A DNA stretch of 64,000 nt, taken from NCBI RefSeq assembly GCF_014898815.1, contig NW_026515539.1, forward strand, positions 1,798,001-1,862,000, in the 5' to 3' direction. The translations under genes and the position numbers were made by a program. This DNA is from Panonychus citri (Eukaryota; Arthropoda; Arachnida; Trombidiformes; Tetranychidae). The number at the start of each line of letters is the position of its first letter. Within the stretch, counting starts at the first letter, position 1. This document shows, one piece after another, positions 1-9,943 of the stretch. The notes below the pieces were generated by a model. That model was given only the letters and a program-made list of their open reading frames with translations, did no database searches and was not told where the DNA came from.

Positions 1-449
1 GGCTACATAGTTCTGCTCTAATATACTGAATTCCATGGGTTACCATTAATCACAAGGGTTAAAAGACGATTCAGTTCGTACTTAAATTATCATTTAAAAC
101 TTTTATTCGATGACACTTTCTGTTAATCTTCATGTCACTTGTCTGTGTGTATGTTTTAATCAACAAGATGATGATGATGATCAACTGATAGTAATTATCG
201 ATTGATTACCATAGATTTTTGATCATTATCATAGACTGAATATTTATTTCTTAAGAATCAGGTCGACATGCGAATTAAAACAGTTCACATCCCCTTAATT
301 CTTAGATTTTCTAGGAAGTAAAGAATTAAGAAGTTATACTTGAATTATCGCGTGATAGCAAAATAAATACTCTAATTTCAACCTTTGAGAGTCAAATCAA
401 GAGGAAAATTACTAATTTTAAATTAGTAATATAAAATCTATTTTTTTCA

Positions 450-818
450 ATATGTTGATCGACTACATCGATCTTCTCACTGTTGACAGTTGGTACAGCG
501 CCCATACTCTGGTAGAAGATGAGAAAACGAGGAGAAATATTGAATTACATTTTTGTTCTCAGGTTATTTGTTGGTAGATTTGTTAATTTTTCTTACCTGA
601 GCTTGGATATTTTGACAGTTGACAAACTCTACGACGGAAACGATGTCATCAAATACCAATGAAAGTTTGGTACAAGAATCGACGGTGATTGAATTTACCT
701 TTCCTTTAATCACAACCAGACAATCTTTACATTTGTAGATGTTGACAGATTGACTCATGTCGGTATCACTAACGGTAAGATCTCGTTTACCTGATTGATA
801 TTCAATCATCTCAATCAA
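450..818 (-). pseudogene. Cyclase-associated protein (CAP) C-terminal fragment
   Basis: The exon at about 818-597 encodes a recognisable part of the CAP C-terminal beta-helix domain, which binds actin monomers (motifs KGKVNSITVDSC, KLSLVFDDIVSVVEFVN and QNIQAQV). It ends in a good donor (CAG/GTAAG at 597/596). A second piece starts near 508 with SMGAVPTVNSEK, matching the conserved VPT segment that follows in CAP, and then diverges from the family within about ten codons. The N-terminal half of CAP is absent. The fragment lies directly downstream, on the same strand, of a decayed ETHE1 exon copy, so it looks like a displaced piece rather than a working gene. Family identification is firm; pseudogene status is inferred from truncation and decay. 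Confidence 0.7.
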
Positions 819-828
819 GTAGCTTACT

Positions 829-1172
829 CATCATTTTTGGATAATCAAGATTGAGATTTTCCATAATTTGAATGAATTCAGCCCGTGATTTACTCAATCC
901 GCAATTTTTTTCCTCTCCAATTGTTGATGTTAATTGACCTAAAGTTGTGATTAAAAATAAATCAATTGATTGAGTGATTAGCAATTCAATAAGAAAATAA
1001 TAATGTAATAACTGTTACAATCATGAGTTGGGTTAACATTATAATCATCAGGTAATATAAAAAGCCTGGAGACAACTGGACGATGATCCTAGATGGTAAA
1101 TGATTAACTGAATTAATTGACCATCTTTAGCAATTATATCAGACTGAGCTCCACTCGATTTAGATTTAGACT
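829..1172 (-). pseudogene. Decayed partial copy of ETHE1 exons
   Basis: Read on the minus strand, this stretch resembles the ETHE1-like exons at 3395-4033 but is shorter. It keeps the SSGAQ segment (near 1150), the exon matching FYILPDDYN-type sequence (near 1030-1085) and the STIGEE to MENLN exon (near 835-940). The exon with GHTNGC and the GCGRTDF motif is missing. Several substitutions and stops break the reading frame. It is therefore a second, older or less constrained copy in direct orientation to the first, with the BTB gene between the two. Its 3' end runs straight into the CAP fragment. Confidence 0.7.
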
Positions 1173-1564
1173 CGACTGGAAATTTAACAGAAAATTTCAA
1201 ACCTCAAAGGTTGTTACTCTGAGATAAATCGTAAGTGATTGAACATGAAAAAGCGCATTTAGTACATACACTAAATTTATGATATTTTCATTCATAGCCA
1301 CCGAATGGATTAGTGTGACAATTAGTAAACTACCGTATAGTATTATTAACCAAAGATATGAATTGATAATCACCTGGTAATTATCACCTTTTATTTTAAG
1401 CTTACGTAGCCTCAATGTATTTCATTACTTTTAACTCGTTTAAATCTCATCTATTCAGATTTTTTTAAAAGTAAGTTGACCTTTTCACTCATTAATATTA
1501 TTGTTCATTGTGTCTGAGTTTTTCAGTTTGGACTCGAAGTGTCGATTTTTTATTAGTCCAAACT

Positions 1565-3171
1565 ATGGCTAATTTGACACGAGTTGATTCCGTGGAGATT
1601 GAGATTACGAATCGAACGCAATCTTTTAAAGTACCAAAGGAATTTTTATGTTCTAAAATCCCTTATTTTGAAAAAATGTTCTCAAATGATTATTCTGAGT
1701 CTAAAACGTTGAATGTGAATTTGGATTTGGATGAAGATGCTTTGAGAAACATCCTCTATACCGTGATCAATGGCTATACTCACCTTTCGTTTGACACCGT
1801 TCTGAAAACCATGAGCGTTGCTGATTACCTGATGATGGATAATCTTAAAATCCAGTGTCATAACTTTTTCACGCAATATTTCACTATTGATCATTTACCC
1901 TTTGTTGTTGATTCTCTCTTGGAAAATGAATGTGCTTCCAGTCATTTAAACCTGATAAGTAAACCCAAAATCGATTGTTTTATCAAACGGCATTTTCTTA
2001 AAATTTCGAATACTCCATCATTTCTCAACTTTCCACTTAAAACTATTGAATATATTTACAGATTGGATGTCATTGTTGACTCAGAGTATCAAAAATTCGA
2101 AGTAATTATGCAATGGATAAGACAAGATCTAAATGGTCGAAAGTTACTTTTATCGAATTTGTCTCAGTTTATCCACTGGTCTCGCTTGAGTGCTTTTGAG
2201 ATGAGCAAAATAAAAGCTAATCCTTTGGTTATGGAAATGTCAATAGTATCCAAAGTAACTGAGTTCCTGAAAAAAGATTGCGCTAAAACAATTAAATCAA
2301 ATGGTTCATTCGCCATTTTTGAACTTAATAATAATGTTGAAGTTCTTATGCTAACAAAGACAAAATATTGGTCGATCTTGGCTAAATTTGTTAGATGTAA
2401 TGAACTTTCAACATCTCTTTTCATAAATGAATATATTACCGATATTATTTACGATTCCGGTAGAAAAGGCATTCGATTGGATTGGGAGAATAAAAAATAT
2501 ATACATCTCAGAATGTTTGGTGGAATGGGCTCTTATTATGGCCAAATATCAAAATATATGATGAATTATTATACTGATATGCAGAGGTAAGATAAAACTA
2601 CCGAAGCGTAATTGAAATTCTAATAAAATTATTCCACAGTGATATATTTTACATGGATATAAGAAACACAGCGCATATAAGAACGCAGATTGTGTTAACA
2701 TCAGCTGAATGCATCATTGACTCTGGAAGTCATTTCACTGCTTTGACTCTTATTCCCTATGGGCCAAGTTTTTCTGTTCAGAACTCAAATATAGCTTGCT
2801 GTGGAACTATTAGAAACAAAAGTGTCTTCCTTACTCCATCCACTTCTTCGCGATTACATTCATGCACGATTCAAGATACAATTTATGTACTCGACGCGAC
2901 ATTTAAATTGTTCTATAGGAGTCCAAAAGATCAAACTGTAAAAACTTTCAAGTTTATTGATGAAGACGGCTTACATTTCCAAAGCTTGGAGCTTTTCAAT
3001 AGCAATGGAAAGCTCAGTGTTTGTGATAAAGCATCGAAAAAAATCTATGAATTCGATAAACAGCTTGAAAAATGGCGTTTCGATTCACAGATCGAAACAG
3101 AAAAAAATCTAATTGCAATGGTATCAACGTCAATCAATCTACCAAAACTCCATCTTCAATCTAAAATATAA
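1565..3171 (+). CDS. BTB-BACK domain protein, two exons
   Basis: Two exons, 1565-2586 and 2640-3171, join in frame across a 53-base GTAAGA..CCACAG intron to give 517 residues. The start is the ATG at 1565 (MANLTRVD); the frame extends further upstream only through non-ATG codons. Residues about 8-105 look like a BTB/POZ fold: a short beta-strand, FKVPKEFLCSKIPYFEKMF, and a C-terminal helical half. About 105-200 resemble a BACK domain (FFTQYFTIDHLPFVVDSLL). The C-terminal half is divergent, with short segments such as YVLDATFKLFYR that could be degenerate Kelch blades. Proteins of this type usually pair with cullin-3 ubiquitin ligases as substrate adaptors; that role is inferred from the family only. 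The gene sits between two direct partial copies of ETHE1. Confidence 0.75.
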
Positions 3172-3381
3172 ATGCGACCGATAACATAGATATTAAGACG
3201 TTTTGAAAAGAATTGAGTCACGTTTTTTTGAAATATATTATTTGAAGCCGTCATTCAGCTTCAAGCTTACAAAAATTTCTTTATATGAAACAATAACCAA
3301 TAAATAATGACAATTATCGATTATCAATCATCAATCATCAAAGAATCAAATCAAGTTAATTATATTGTAAGAAAATAATCT

Positions 3382-4033
3382 TCAATTAGCTTACCCATCA
3401 TTTTTGGATAATCAAGATTAAGATTTTCCATAATTTGAATAAATTCTTCCCATGATTTACTCAATCTTGGATTAAACTTTTTTTCCTCTCCAATTGTTGA
3501 TGTTAATTGACCTAAAGTTGTGATTAAAAATAAAACAATTGACTGAATGATTAACAATTCAATAAGAAAATAATTACATACCATTATAATTGTGAGCAGG
3601 GTAAACATTATAATCATCAGGTAATATAAAAAGCCTGGAGTGAACTGAATCATAAAGCTTGGATGATGATCCTAAATGAATGACAGATAATTAACTAGAT
3701 TAAATGATAATCAATGAAAGCAAACAATTAAATACCTTCTTGAAAATCGGTTCGACCACAACCTCTAATGAACAAAGTATCTCCGGTGAAGGCTCGTTTA
3801 TTATCGTGATCAATTAAACTCATACAACCATTGGTATGACCTTTCAACCAGAAAATGATCAAATCAATTAAGCACAAACTGTAAACAATCATCAGCTTAA
3901 ATTACCTGGAGTGAGAGATACATTTAGTTTAATCAAACCACAATCAATAACTTGTCCATCTTCAGCACAAATATCAGCCTGAGCTCCACTTGATTTAGAT
4001 ATGATATTAATCACTTTTGAATTATTTTCTAAA
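3382..4033 (-). pseudogene. Partial ETHE1-like persulfide dioxygenase, internal exons only
   Basis: Four consecutive minus-strand exons splice in frame: 4033-3906 (SKSSGAQADICAEDGQ), 3840-3736 (GHTNGC and FIRGCGRTDFQEG), 3671-3582 (KLYDSVHSRLFILPDDYN, YPAH) and 3511-3395 (EEKKFNPRLSKSWEEF, MENLNLDYPKMM). These match the C-terminal two thirds of ETHE1, the mitochondrial metallo-beta-lactamase-fold enzyme that oxidises glutathione persulfide; GHTNGC and the Asp in FTGDTLF carry metal ligands. The N-terminal half with the HxHxDH motif was not found up to the LINE, and the usual C-terminal VPAN..CG segment is not seen below 3395. Frames and splice sites are clean, so it is either a recent partial duplicate or a gene with unrecognised outer exons. 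I favour the partial duplicate. Confidence 0.65.
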
Positions 4034-5160
4034 TTCAAATGGTTTGGTGCAAATTAACCGATTTGTAGACTTTTAAGTAAATATTGATAATTCTTTTATC
4101 TTTGTTTATTTGACTTAAGTGAAGTAAGAATCTCAGAACTAATAGGTTTTGGTGCTGATAACGTTGGAAGTCCGAGGTTGCTAGTTTTTGTTTAATGTAT
4201 GGGTTGAGAGCCCTCCGGGCCTTTAATTGGTATTCGTTCTTAGTTTTGCATCTCACACCAAATCAAACGTAACACACACACTTGACACTAATCTAGAATT
4301 GAGCAATTGATAAAATTGATAAAATAGAATAAAAAATGAAACAATGTCTTAAAGACAATTAGAAAATGTTACAATCACACAAATCAACTTATTGAAAGCA
4401 AATAATGTCCGAAAAGAGCATAATCGATTCTCTGAAAGTCGATTCGCAGCTGATAGAATTGTTGTTCCTCACATTCATTAAATTGGTATCATAAAATAGA
4501 TCACTTGCTTGAGTCGAAAGCTTGACATGTCAGTCGACTAATACTCACTTAGCTGTTAAAAGTTTATCAATTCTTAAATTGTTCCATCATGAAATTTGTC
4601 AATGACATGAAATCTAACGAGAATAGTCATTTATCACTCGAAAAACATAGCAATCGTAATTTCTAATGATATAGCTCATTCGAAAAAAATTTTGTTACTT
4701 TATTGTACATTGGGAAACCACATAAGTAATGTTGATTAACTTTAGTTAAGTTTTTCAATTTCTCAAACATGATTAGTTGGTTGAACAATTATCTTCGAAA
4801 TAATGTAACTTCATTTAAAACTTTTCGATGTTTCATTTGCTGATGATTAGAAGATTAAACTAATCAATCAATAAGACTGAAAATTTAATGAAAACTTTTC
4901 GTTTAATTTTCCCCCAAATCCATTAATCAATTTTATTTTTCTTTTCTTTTTCAAATTTACCGGTTAAAGTTTTCGCCTCTTGAGGGAGTTTAAGTTTCCA
5001 ATAGTAACTCAAAGGAAACGGATGTTAATCAAATTCTTCTTGTTCAGGTTAAGTGAAATTAAGTGATTAAAAATTAATTAATTACCTGTTTTTCCTTCTT
5101 GATTAAGTGATAAATTAATATATATCTGATAGAGTGATTTCAGAGCCGTCGATTGATATA
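4034..5160. other. Spacer between ETHE1-like exons and the LINE
   Basis: AT-rich sequence without a recognisable gene. A short minus-strand open frame at 4035-4256 has no family features. The 5' boundary of the LINE is not marked by any duplication I can identify, so part of this stretch could belong to the element's 5' UTR. Confidence 0.4.
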
Positions 5161-5260
5161 TTGGGTAAGTCGAAATTCACTTTTAATCTCAACACTGAAA
5201 TGTTCAAAATGATAACACAAAGTGAATGAGCATTTGTTGAAAAACAAACACTCTAAATAC

Positions 5261-5324
5261 AAATACTCAGAATTTCAAATACTCAGAATTTCAAATACTC
5301 AGAATTTCAAATATTCAGAATTAT
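5261..5324 (+). repeat. Four tandem 16-base repeats upstream of LINE ORF1
   Basis: The unit AAATACTCAGAATTTC occurs exactly three times from 5261, 5277 and 5293; a fourth copy at 5309 has changes. The array is about 55 bases before the ORF1 start and may be part of the element's 5' UTR. Short tandem units occur in the 5' UTRs of some LINEs, where they can act as promoter monomers; here that is only a suggestion. Confidence 0.85.
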
Positions 5325-5379
5325 AAACTAATATTTTTTACTTACATTTTCTTAGGAATTAAAGAGAAAAGGTAAAAAT

Positions 5380-6738
5380 ATGACGGAAACAACCCAATTA
5401 ATTAAAGAAATTGGAACGGCCATCACCTCCAATATCACATATGAAAACTTGGTAAATAAAATGTCGGAGAAAAATTTAAATGAAGCCATTGTTAAGATCA
5501 ACTGTCAATTACAAGATGAAAAGGAAGTCTCAACTTGGTCACCTGAAGACATCGTGGCAGCTAATCAAATAATTAAGTTCTTTGGAGATAAGGTTAACCT
5601 TAGAAAAACACCTAAGAAAACTCCACAAAAGCAAAAAAATCAGGTTCCTGCTAATCAACAGACTCTCTCTCAATTTATTGGTAAAAAGAGATCAAGTAAT
5701 TCACTTCTCACAACACCAAATAAAAGGACTAGAGTTCATCAAGTTGATCTTGTCAGCAATGGTAGTGACAACACAGAAGAAGTTACAACTGATGGAATCA
5801 CGGACTCAGAGATTGAACCAGAGGCTGTACAATCGGAATTGGAAGAGATAAACTTTGATGTTGATGTCGTTGGAGTTACAGTTGATGATTATAATCTCAG
5901 TAAAGCCAAGAAATCAAAGGTAATCTCGAAGAGATATAAAGAGGAAGATGAAGTTCCTGAAGGATGGTTTAAAGTTGATCACCTTGCGCCAAAGCCAATT
6001 GTACTTATCGAGAAGATTGAAAAAATTGAGGAAGTTGATCTGATGTTAGAACATGTAAAGGGTATCCTTGAGGTTGAAGACTCTGATTTTGGAGAGATCG
6101 AGGAAATCACAACAACAAACAAATTTGTGAAAATTATTTTCAAGAATACTCACAACAGAGACATTTTTTGTCGTTATGCTGAGAAATATCAGGATGGATG
6201 GACAGTTAAGGTTCCAACACTTCGAAATCCTTGTCTGAGAATCATAAACATTGACAGCTTAACTACTCTTAAAGATGAAGAAATAATAGAGAGAATTGTC
6301 AGAAAAAATAAGTTTAATCTTAATGAGGAAACGTTAATGAAGATTGTTCACAGATCCAATCGTAAGAATGGTATGACACTCATATTAGAAGTTTCACCAA
6401 TAATAAGAGAGTTAATCTACAGAAGAAAGGGAAAACTTTTGATCGGATACAAAACCTTTCAAGTCTCAGATTGTTTTGGGATCAAAATCTGTCATAACTG
6501 CCTGTCTTACGGACATATTAACTGCAGTCAACAGATCTACTGTAGGTATTGCAGCTTAGGTCATATTGGAAAGTGTAAGATAAAGGGTGACAAAAAACTG
6601 TACAAATGTAAATCTTGTATGCGAAATGGACATCAATTTAATGATCCTTCATGTGAAGTATTTCAAAATAAGATGTCATATGAACTTCAGTACATCAATT
6701 ACACATATGATTGGGTGATGGCAGGAAAAATAGAATAA
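5380..6738 (+). CDS. LINE ORF1, zinc-knuckle RNA-binding (gag-like) protein
   Basis: A 452-residue protein. The N-terminal third is Lys/Gln/Ser rich and probably disordered (TPKKTPQKQKNQ, LSQFIGKKRSS). Residues about 200-330 alternate short strands and helices like the RRM-like domain of Jockey/I-type ORF1 proteins. The C-terminal part has three closely spaced Cys/His knuckles: CHNCLSYGHINC, CRYCSLGHIGKC and CKSCMRNGHQFNDPSC. The last is the CX2CX4HX6C form common in these elements; the first two have unusual spacing. ORF1 proteins bind element RNA and form the ribonucleoprotein that is reverse transcribed. It lies upstream of ORF2 with a 91-base gap to the ORF2 open frame, in a different frame. 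Confidence 0.85.
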   Translation: MTETTQLIKEIGTAITSNITYENLVNKMSEKNLNEAIVKINCQLQDEKEVSTWSPEDIVAANQIIKFFGDKVNLRKTPKKTPQKQKNQVPANQQTLSQFIGKKRSSNSLLTTPNKRTRVHQVDLVSNGSDNTEEVTTDGITDSEIEPEAVQSELEEINFDVDVVGVTVDDYNLSKAKKSKVISKRYKEEDEVPEGWFKVDHLAPKPIVLIEKIEKIEEVDLMLEHVKGILEVEDSDFGEIEEITTTNKFVKIIFKNTHNRDIFCRYAEKYQDGWTVKVPTLRNPCLRIINIDSLTTLKDEEIIERIVRKNKFNLNEETLMKIVHRSNRKNGMTLILEVSPIIRELIYRRKGKLLIGYKTFQVSDCFGIKICHNCLSYGHINCSQQIYCRYCSLGHIGKCKIKGDKKLYKCKSCMRNGHQFNDPSCEVFQNKMSYELQYINYTYDWVMAGKIE

Positions 6739-6829
6739 TCTGAATGCTTAATTTCAATGGAACTATTTGTTTCTTTTATTACATGAATTTAATACTTTTC
6801 TTTTCTTTCCTTATATCTAAATTCTGTAA

Positions 6830-9800
6830 CAGCCTCTGAATGAGCACAATTATTCTTGTGAAATAAAAACGTTTGAATTCAAGTTCGTACAACTTAATTG
6901 CGCAAAGAATGAACAAGCCACTTTAGATATGATGATATCTGACCCGGAAAAAATTCTGATGTTACAAGAGGTTAACCTTAAAGCTCTCAGGACAATTGAA
7001 GACACGAAACTTTTTGTAAATGGTCACACGGTAATGAGGTTACCAAGAAAAATTACTCTCATTAATTTGGACATTTCGATGAAAAGTATTATTCATGTAG
7101 TCATTGAAGTTGGGGGCACTCGTCTAAATCTTTTTAATGTCTACTTTCATCCAAATAAGGCCATTAAAACGCATGCCTTTAATCTTATTAGTCGGCTGGA
7201 AAAAATCCAAGACCCTCTACTAGTTATGGGAGATCTGAATATTCATTCTCTTCTTTGGACTCCGAGGCAGATAATTAATAAGAATAATAAATCGTCCTGG
7301 TTCGATATGTTTGTCAGATACAGAATTGGTCATTTGAAATCAGCAATCGCACCTCTTGTTAAAAATTTCACACGAACTAGTATTGGTGATCAAAAAACGT
7401 CATTGGGTTATATTGATGTGGTGTTAATTAGCGAACACTGGACTGCAGAGGTTGAACTGGTAACAATTCCGAATTCTGATCATCGCCTAATTGAGTCTTC
7501 ATTAACAATCAATCTTCCAAAGGAGAAGACTTCGTATAAACAAATACACAAAATAAGACATTATCATATCAAAGTAAAAACAGATTTGAATACCTTTGAT
7601 ATCAAGGACCAAATAGATCTGGTTTCCAGAAAGATTATCAATCTACCTTTTTCTAATGGACATTGGACTAAAATACATCATTACAGTCGGAGATTGACCA
7701 ATTTAAAGAAGAGGAAAGATCCAAGGAGTAGAGAGATAATTAGACACAAATTATCGAAATTCAATCCAATCAAAATCATTCAAAATACCAAGGACTCGGT
7801 GAAGAGATGGAAAATGATAAATTCATTCATTCTGAATAAACAGATAAAACCTCAGATTGAACAAATTGCTAAGAATAATCCACTGGTGAGAGAACAGGTT
7901 ATGATCACCTTAAGGCAGTTTAAATTCTCGAAACTTAAAAATAAAAGCAATTGTGATACAAGTGAAGGTCATCCGCTTACCTTGAATGAATTGGAAATGA
8001 TTAAGAACATGAAACCTTCGAGTTCAGGATGTGCTGATTTTTACAACATCAGACAGTGGGAGATAATGATGAAAGAAAATGGTGAACTTGTTACTTGCCT
8101 GATAAATCAGATGTTTATCAATAATTACATTCCTGACTTTCTGAAAGTCTCGGGAGTTTCGATGCTGATTAAACCTGATAATGTCTCAATTAGGATGATC
8201 AAACTCCAGAATCACATCTTAAAAATTGTGGATAAAATAATCGCTAATAGGCTACAAATTCTTTTACCAATACTCATTGAAGCCCCGCAGTTTGCTTACC
8301 AGGAGAAAACTGGTCGTATACAAGCCGCTGCGGCATTAGAAAAATTAATTAATCGGGATGACATTTTGATCAAATTAGACTTGACCAAAGCCTTTGAAAA
8401 TATTGACATGGGTGCTGTTTATAAAAAAATCGAGAATATTATGGATGAGGACACGGTTAAGATGCTAAAGTGTTTCTGTGAAAATAGATGGTGCAAAATT
8501 AAATTTGAGAAGAAAACCTTTTATATGCCAGATAAAGGTACTCCAGCGGGATCAAGTTGTGGACCATTAACATTTATTCTTGGAATCGACGATACGTTAG
8601 TTGAGATAAACAAGAAAATTAGATTAGTGAGCTATGCCGATGATATTGTGTTGGTTTTATCGATCGAGAAGATTAATGAATTAGCTGATTTGCTTCAATG
8701 GATTATAAAACTTTTTTCGGAAAAGGGACTAAGCCTTAACATGAAAAAAACAGTCATACAAACTCAGAGAAATGAAGTGTCCAGAGCATTAAAAGAAGTG
8801 CCGTTGAAGGTTGAAACTGGAATGAGTTTTCTTGGTTTTAAACTAAAGAATACTATTAATCATTTTTTACTAGATGAATACCTAAAAAAATCGTGTGATT
8901 TGTTAAAACCCAACATAACACTGGTCCAAAAGCTCAACATTCGGATTCAGAGAGAACTGTTGAACGCTTTCATTGGCTCCTCTTTGGGAAACATCACGGC
9001 TGATAACCTAGTAATTGAAGGGGGTAACCTGTTTGATATGGAAAAAAGGTTGATTCAGATGATCAATTATACCAATGAGTACTTTCAGCCTCTTACCGGC
9101 ACTAAGGGACTTGGGAAATGGTCTCAATTCTACCTGAAAGGTATTGTGAACCCTTGGTTTACACATCTTAAGATGCTCATCATGAATCTCTTGGATAATG
9201 AAGATTATCAACATCCGTTGGTCAAACTTTTCCTTTTGAGTGATATTCGGATTAAAAACATGATACCCGAGTTTGTAATGGAGAAGAAGAGAAGTTCGTC
9301 TTTGAATCAAAATGTTATCGAACTTGTTAAGCTAAGTGGGGGTAGGGTTGGTGCATTACTTAATGATGAATTGGTTGAATTTGTTGGTGACAATTCGGCA
9401 AACAAGTATATTGCTATGATTAATGTTCTTTTCAGTGTTGTTTCACAAATAGGATCAGATATTAAAACGACTTTTGTAATACCGACGGACATTTGTAGAG
9501 CAAATAGTTGGATGGAGGTGAAAAGAATTATGAAGTTTTACGAACATGAATGGAATTGGATTGAAGGACCGTCTATTGAAAGAAACAGGAGGAGACCCAA
9601 TGAGCGGATGGATTTACTATTCTGGACTACGAGGAATATGCAAAAGAAGAAGGTGGAAATGGCTCTCAAGAAATTCTTTATCTTCATGATGCGAAGTCAA
9701 AACTCGTTCGTTATTCATTTAAACCCTTCGCTTTGGCAACTGCCCTCTTTCGCTGGTATCAAATATCTTTTATGGCTGATAAAAGGATGTGTTCGAATTA

Positions 9801-9943
9801 GAGACCAATGTATTACCAGGGAAAGCAAAATTATTCATCTTCTAATTGAATGTAAACTACAAAAAACACCACCTATTCCTCAAATCGACCTGAGAAAATT
9901 TCACAAATCTGTTCAAGACAAATTAATTTCTATACTTTTATAA
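6830..9943 (+). CDS. LINE ORF2, endonuclease and reverse transcriptase
   Basis: The open frame starts at 6830 after a stop at 6827-6829; its first ATG is 6929, giving 1004 residues. The conserved endonuclease start FKFVQLNCAKNEQAT is encoded upstream of that ATG (6878-6922), so translation probably begins earlier. Endonuclease motifs in order: QLNC (catalytic Asn), LQEVNL, GDLNIHSLLW, YIDVVLIS and NSDHRLIE. Reverse transcriptase motifs: IKLDLTKAFENID (A), GTPAGSSCGPLTF (B), SYADDIVLVL (C, YADD), LNMKKT (D) and FLGFKL (E). A C-terminal Cys-Cys-His-Cys cluster (near CITRESKIIHLLIEC) matches the zinc-like motif of Jockey/R1 elements. No RNase H domain was recognised. The enzyme would nick target DNA and copy element RNA by target-primed reverse transcription. 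All catalytic residues I can see are intact. Confidence 0.9.
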   Translation, partial: QPLNEHNYSCEIKTFEFKFVQLNCAKNEQATLDMMISDPEKILMLQEVNLKALRTIEDTKLFVNGHTVMRLPRKITLINLDISMKSIIHVVIEVGGTRLNLFNVYFHPNKAIKTHAFNLISRLEKIQDPLLVMGDLNIHSLLWTPRQIINKNNKSSWFDMFVRYRIGHLKSAIAPLVKNFTRTSIGDQKTSLGYIDVVLISEHWTAEVELVTIPNSDHRLIESSLTINLPKEKTSYKQIHKIRHYHIKVKTDLNTFDIKDQIDLVSRKIINLPFSNGHWTKIHHYSRRLTNLKKRKDPRSREIIRHKLSKFNPIKIIQNTKDSVKRWKMINSFILNKQIKPQIEQIAKNNPLVREQVMITLRQFKFSKLKNKSNCDTSEGHPLTLNELEMIKNMKPSSSGCADFYNIRQWEIMMKENGELVTCLINQMFINNYIPDFLKVSGVSMLIKPDNVSIRMIKLQNHILKIVDKIIANRLQILLPILIEAPQFAYQEKTGRIQAAAALEKLINRDDILIKLDLTKAFENIDMGAVYKKIENIMDEDTVKMLKCFCENRWCKIKFEKKTFYMPDKGTPAGSSCGPLTFILGIDDTLVEINKKIRLVSYADDIVLVLSIEKINELADLLQWIIKLFSEKGLSLNMKKTVIQTQRNEVSRALKEVPLKVETGMSFLGFKLKNTINHFLLDEYLKKSCDLLKPNITLVQKLNIRIQRELLNAFIGSSLGNITADNLVIEGGNLFDMEKRLIQMINYTNEYFQPLTGTKGLGKWSQFYLKGIVNPWFTHLKMLIMNLLDNEDYQHPLVKLFLLSDIRIKNMIPEFVMEKKRSSSLNQNVIELVKLSGGRVGALLNDELVEFVGDNSANKYIAMINVLFSVVSQIGSDIKTTFVIPTDICRANSWMEVKRIMKFYEHEWNWIEGPSIERNRRRPNERMDLLFWTTRNMQKKKVEMALKKFFIFMMRSQNSFVIHLNPSLWQLPSFAGIKYLLWLIKGCVRIRDQCITRESKIIHLLIECKLQKTPPIPQIDLRKFHKSVQDKLISILL

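Noticed and set aside
1197..1415. Hydrophobic minus-strand open frame
   Set aside because: Short, AT-rich composition explains the hydrophobicity; no start or splice support.
4035..4256. Minus-strand open frame upstream of the ETHE1-like exons
   Set aside because: It has no ETHE1 N-terminal features (no HxHxDH) and no other recognisable family.
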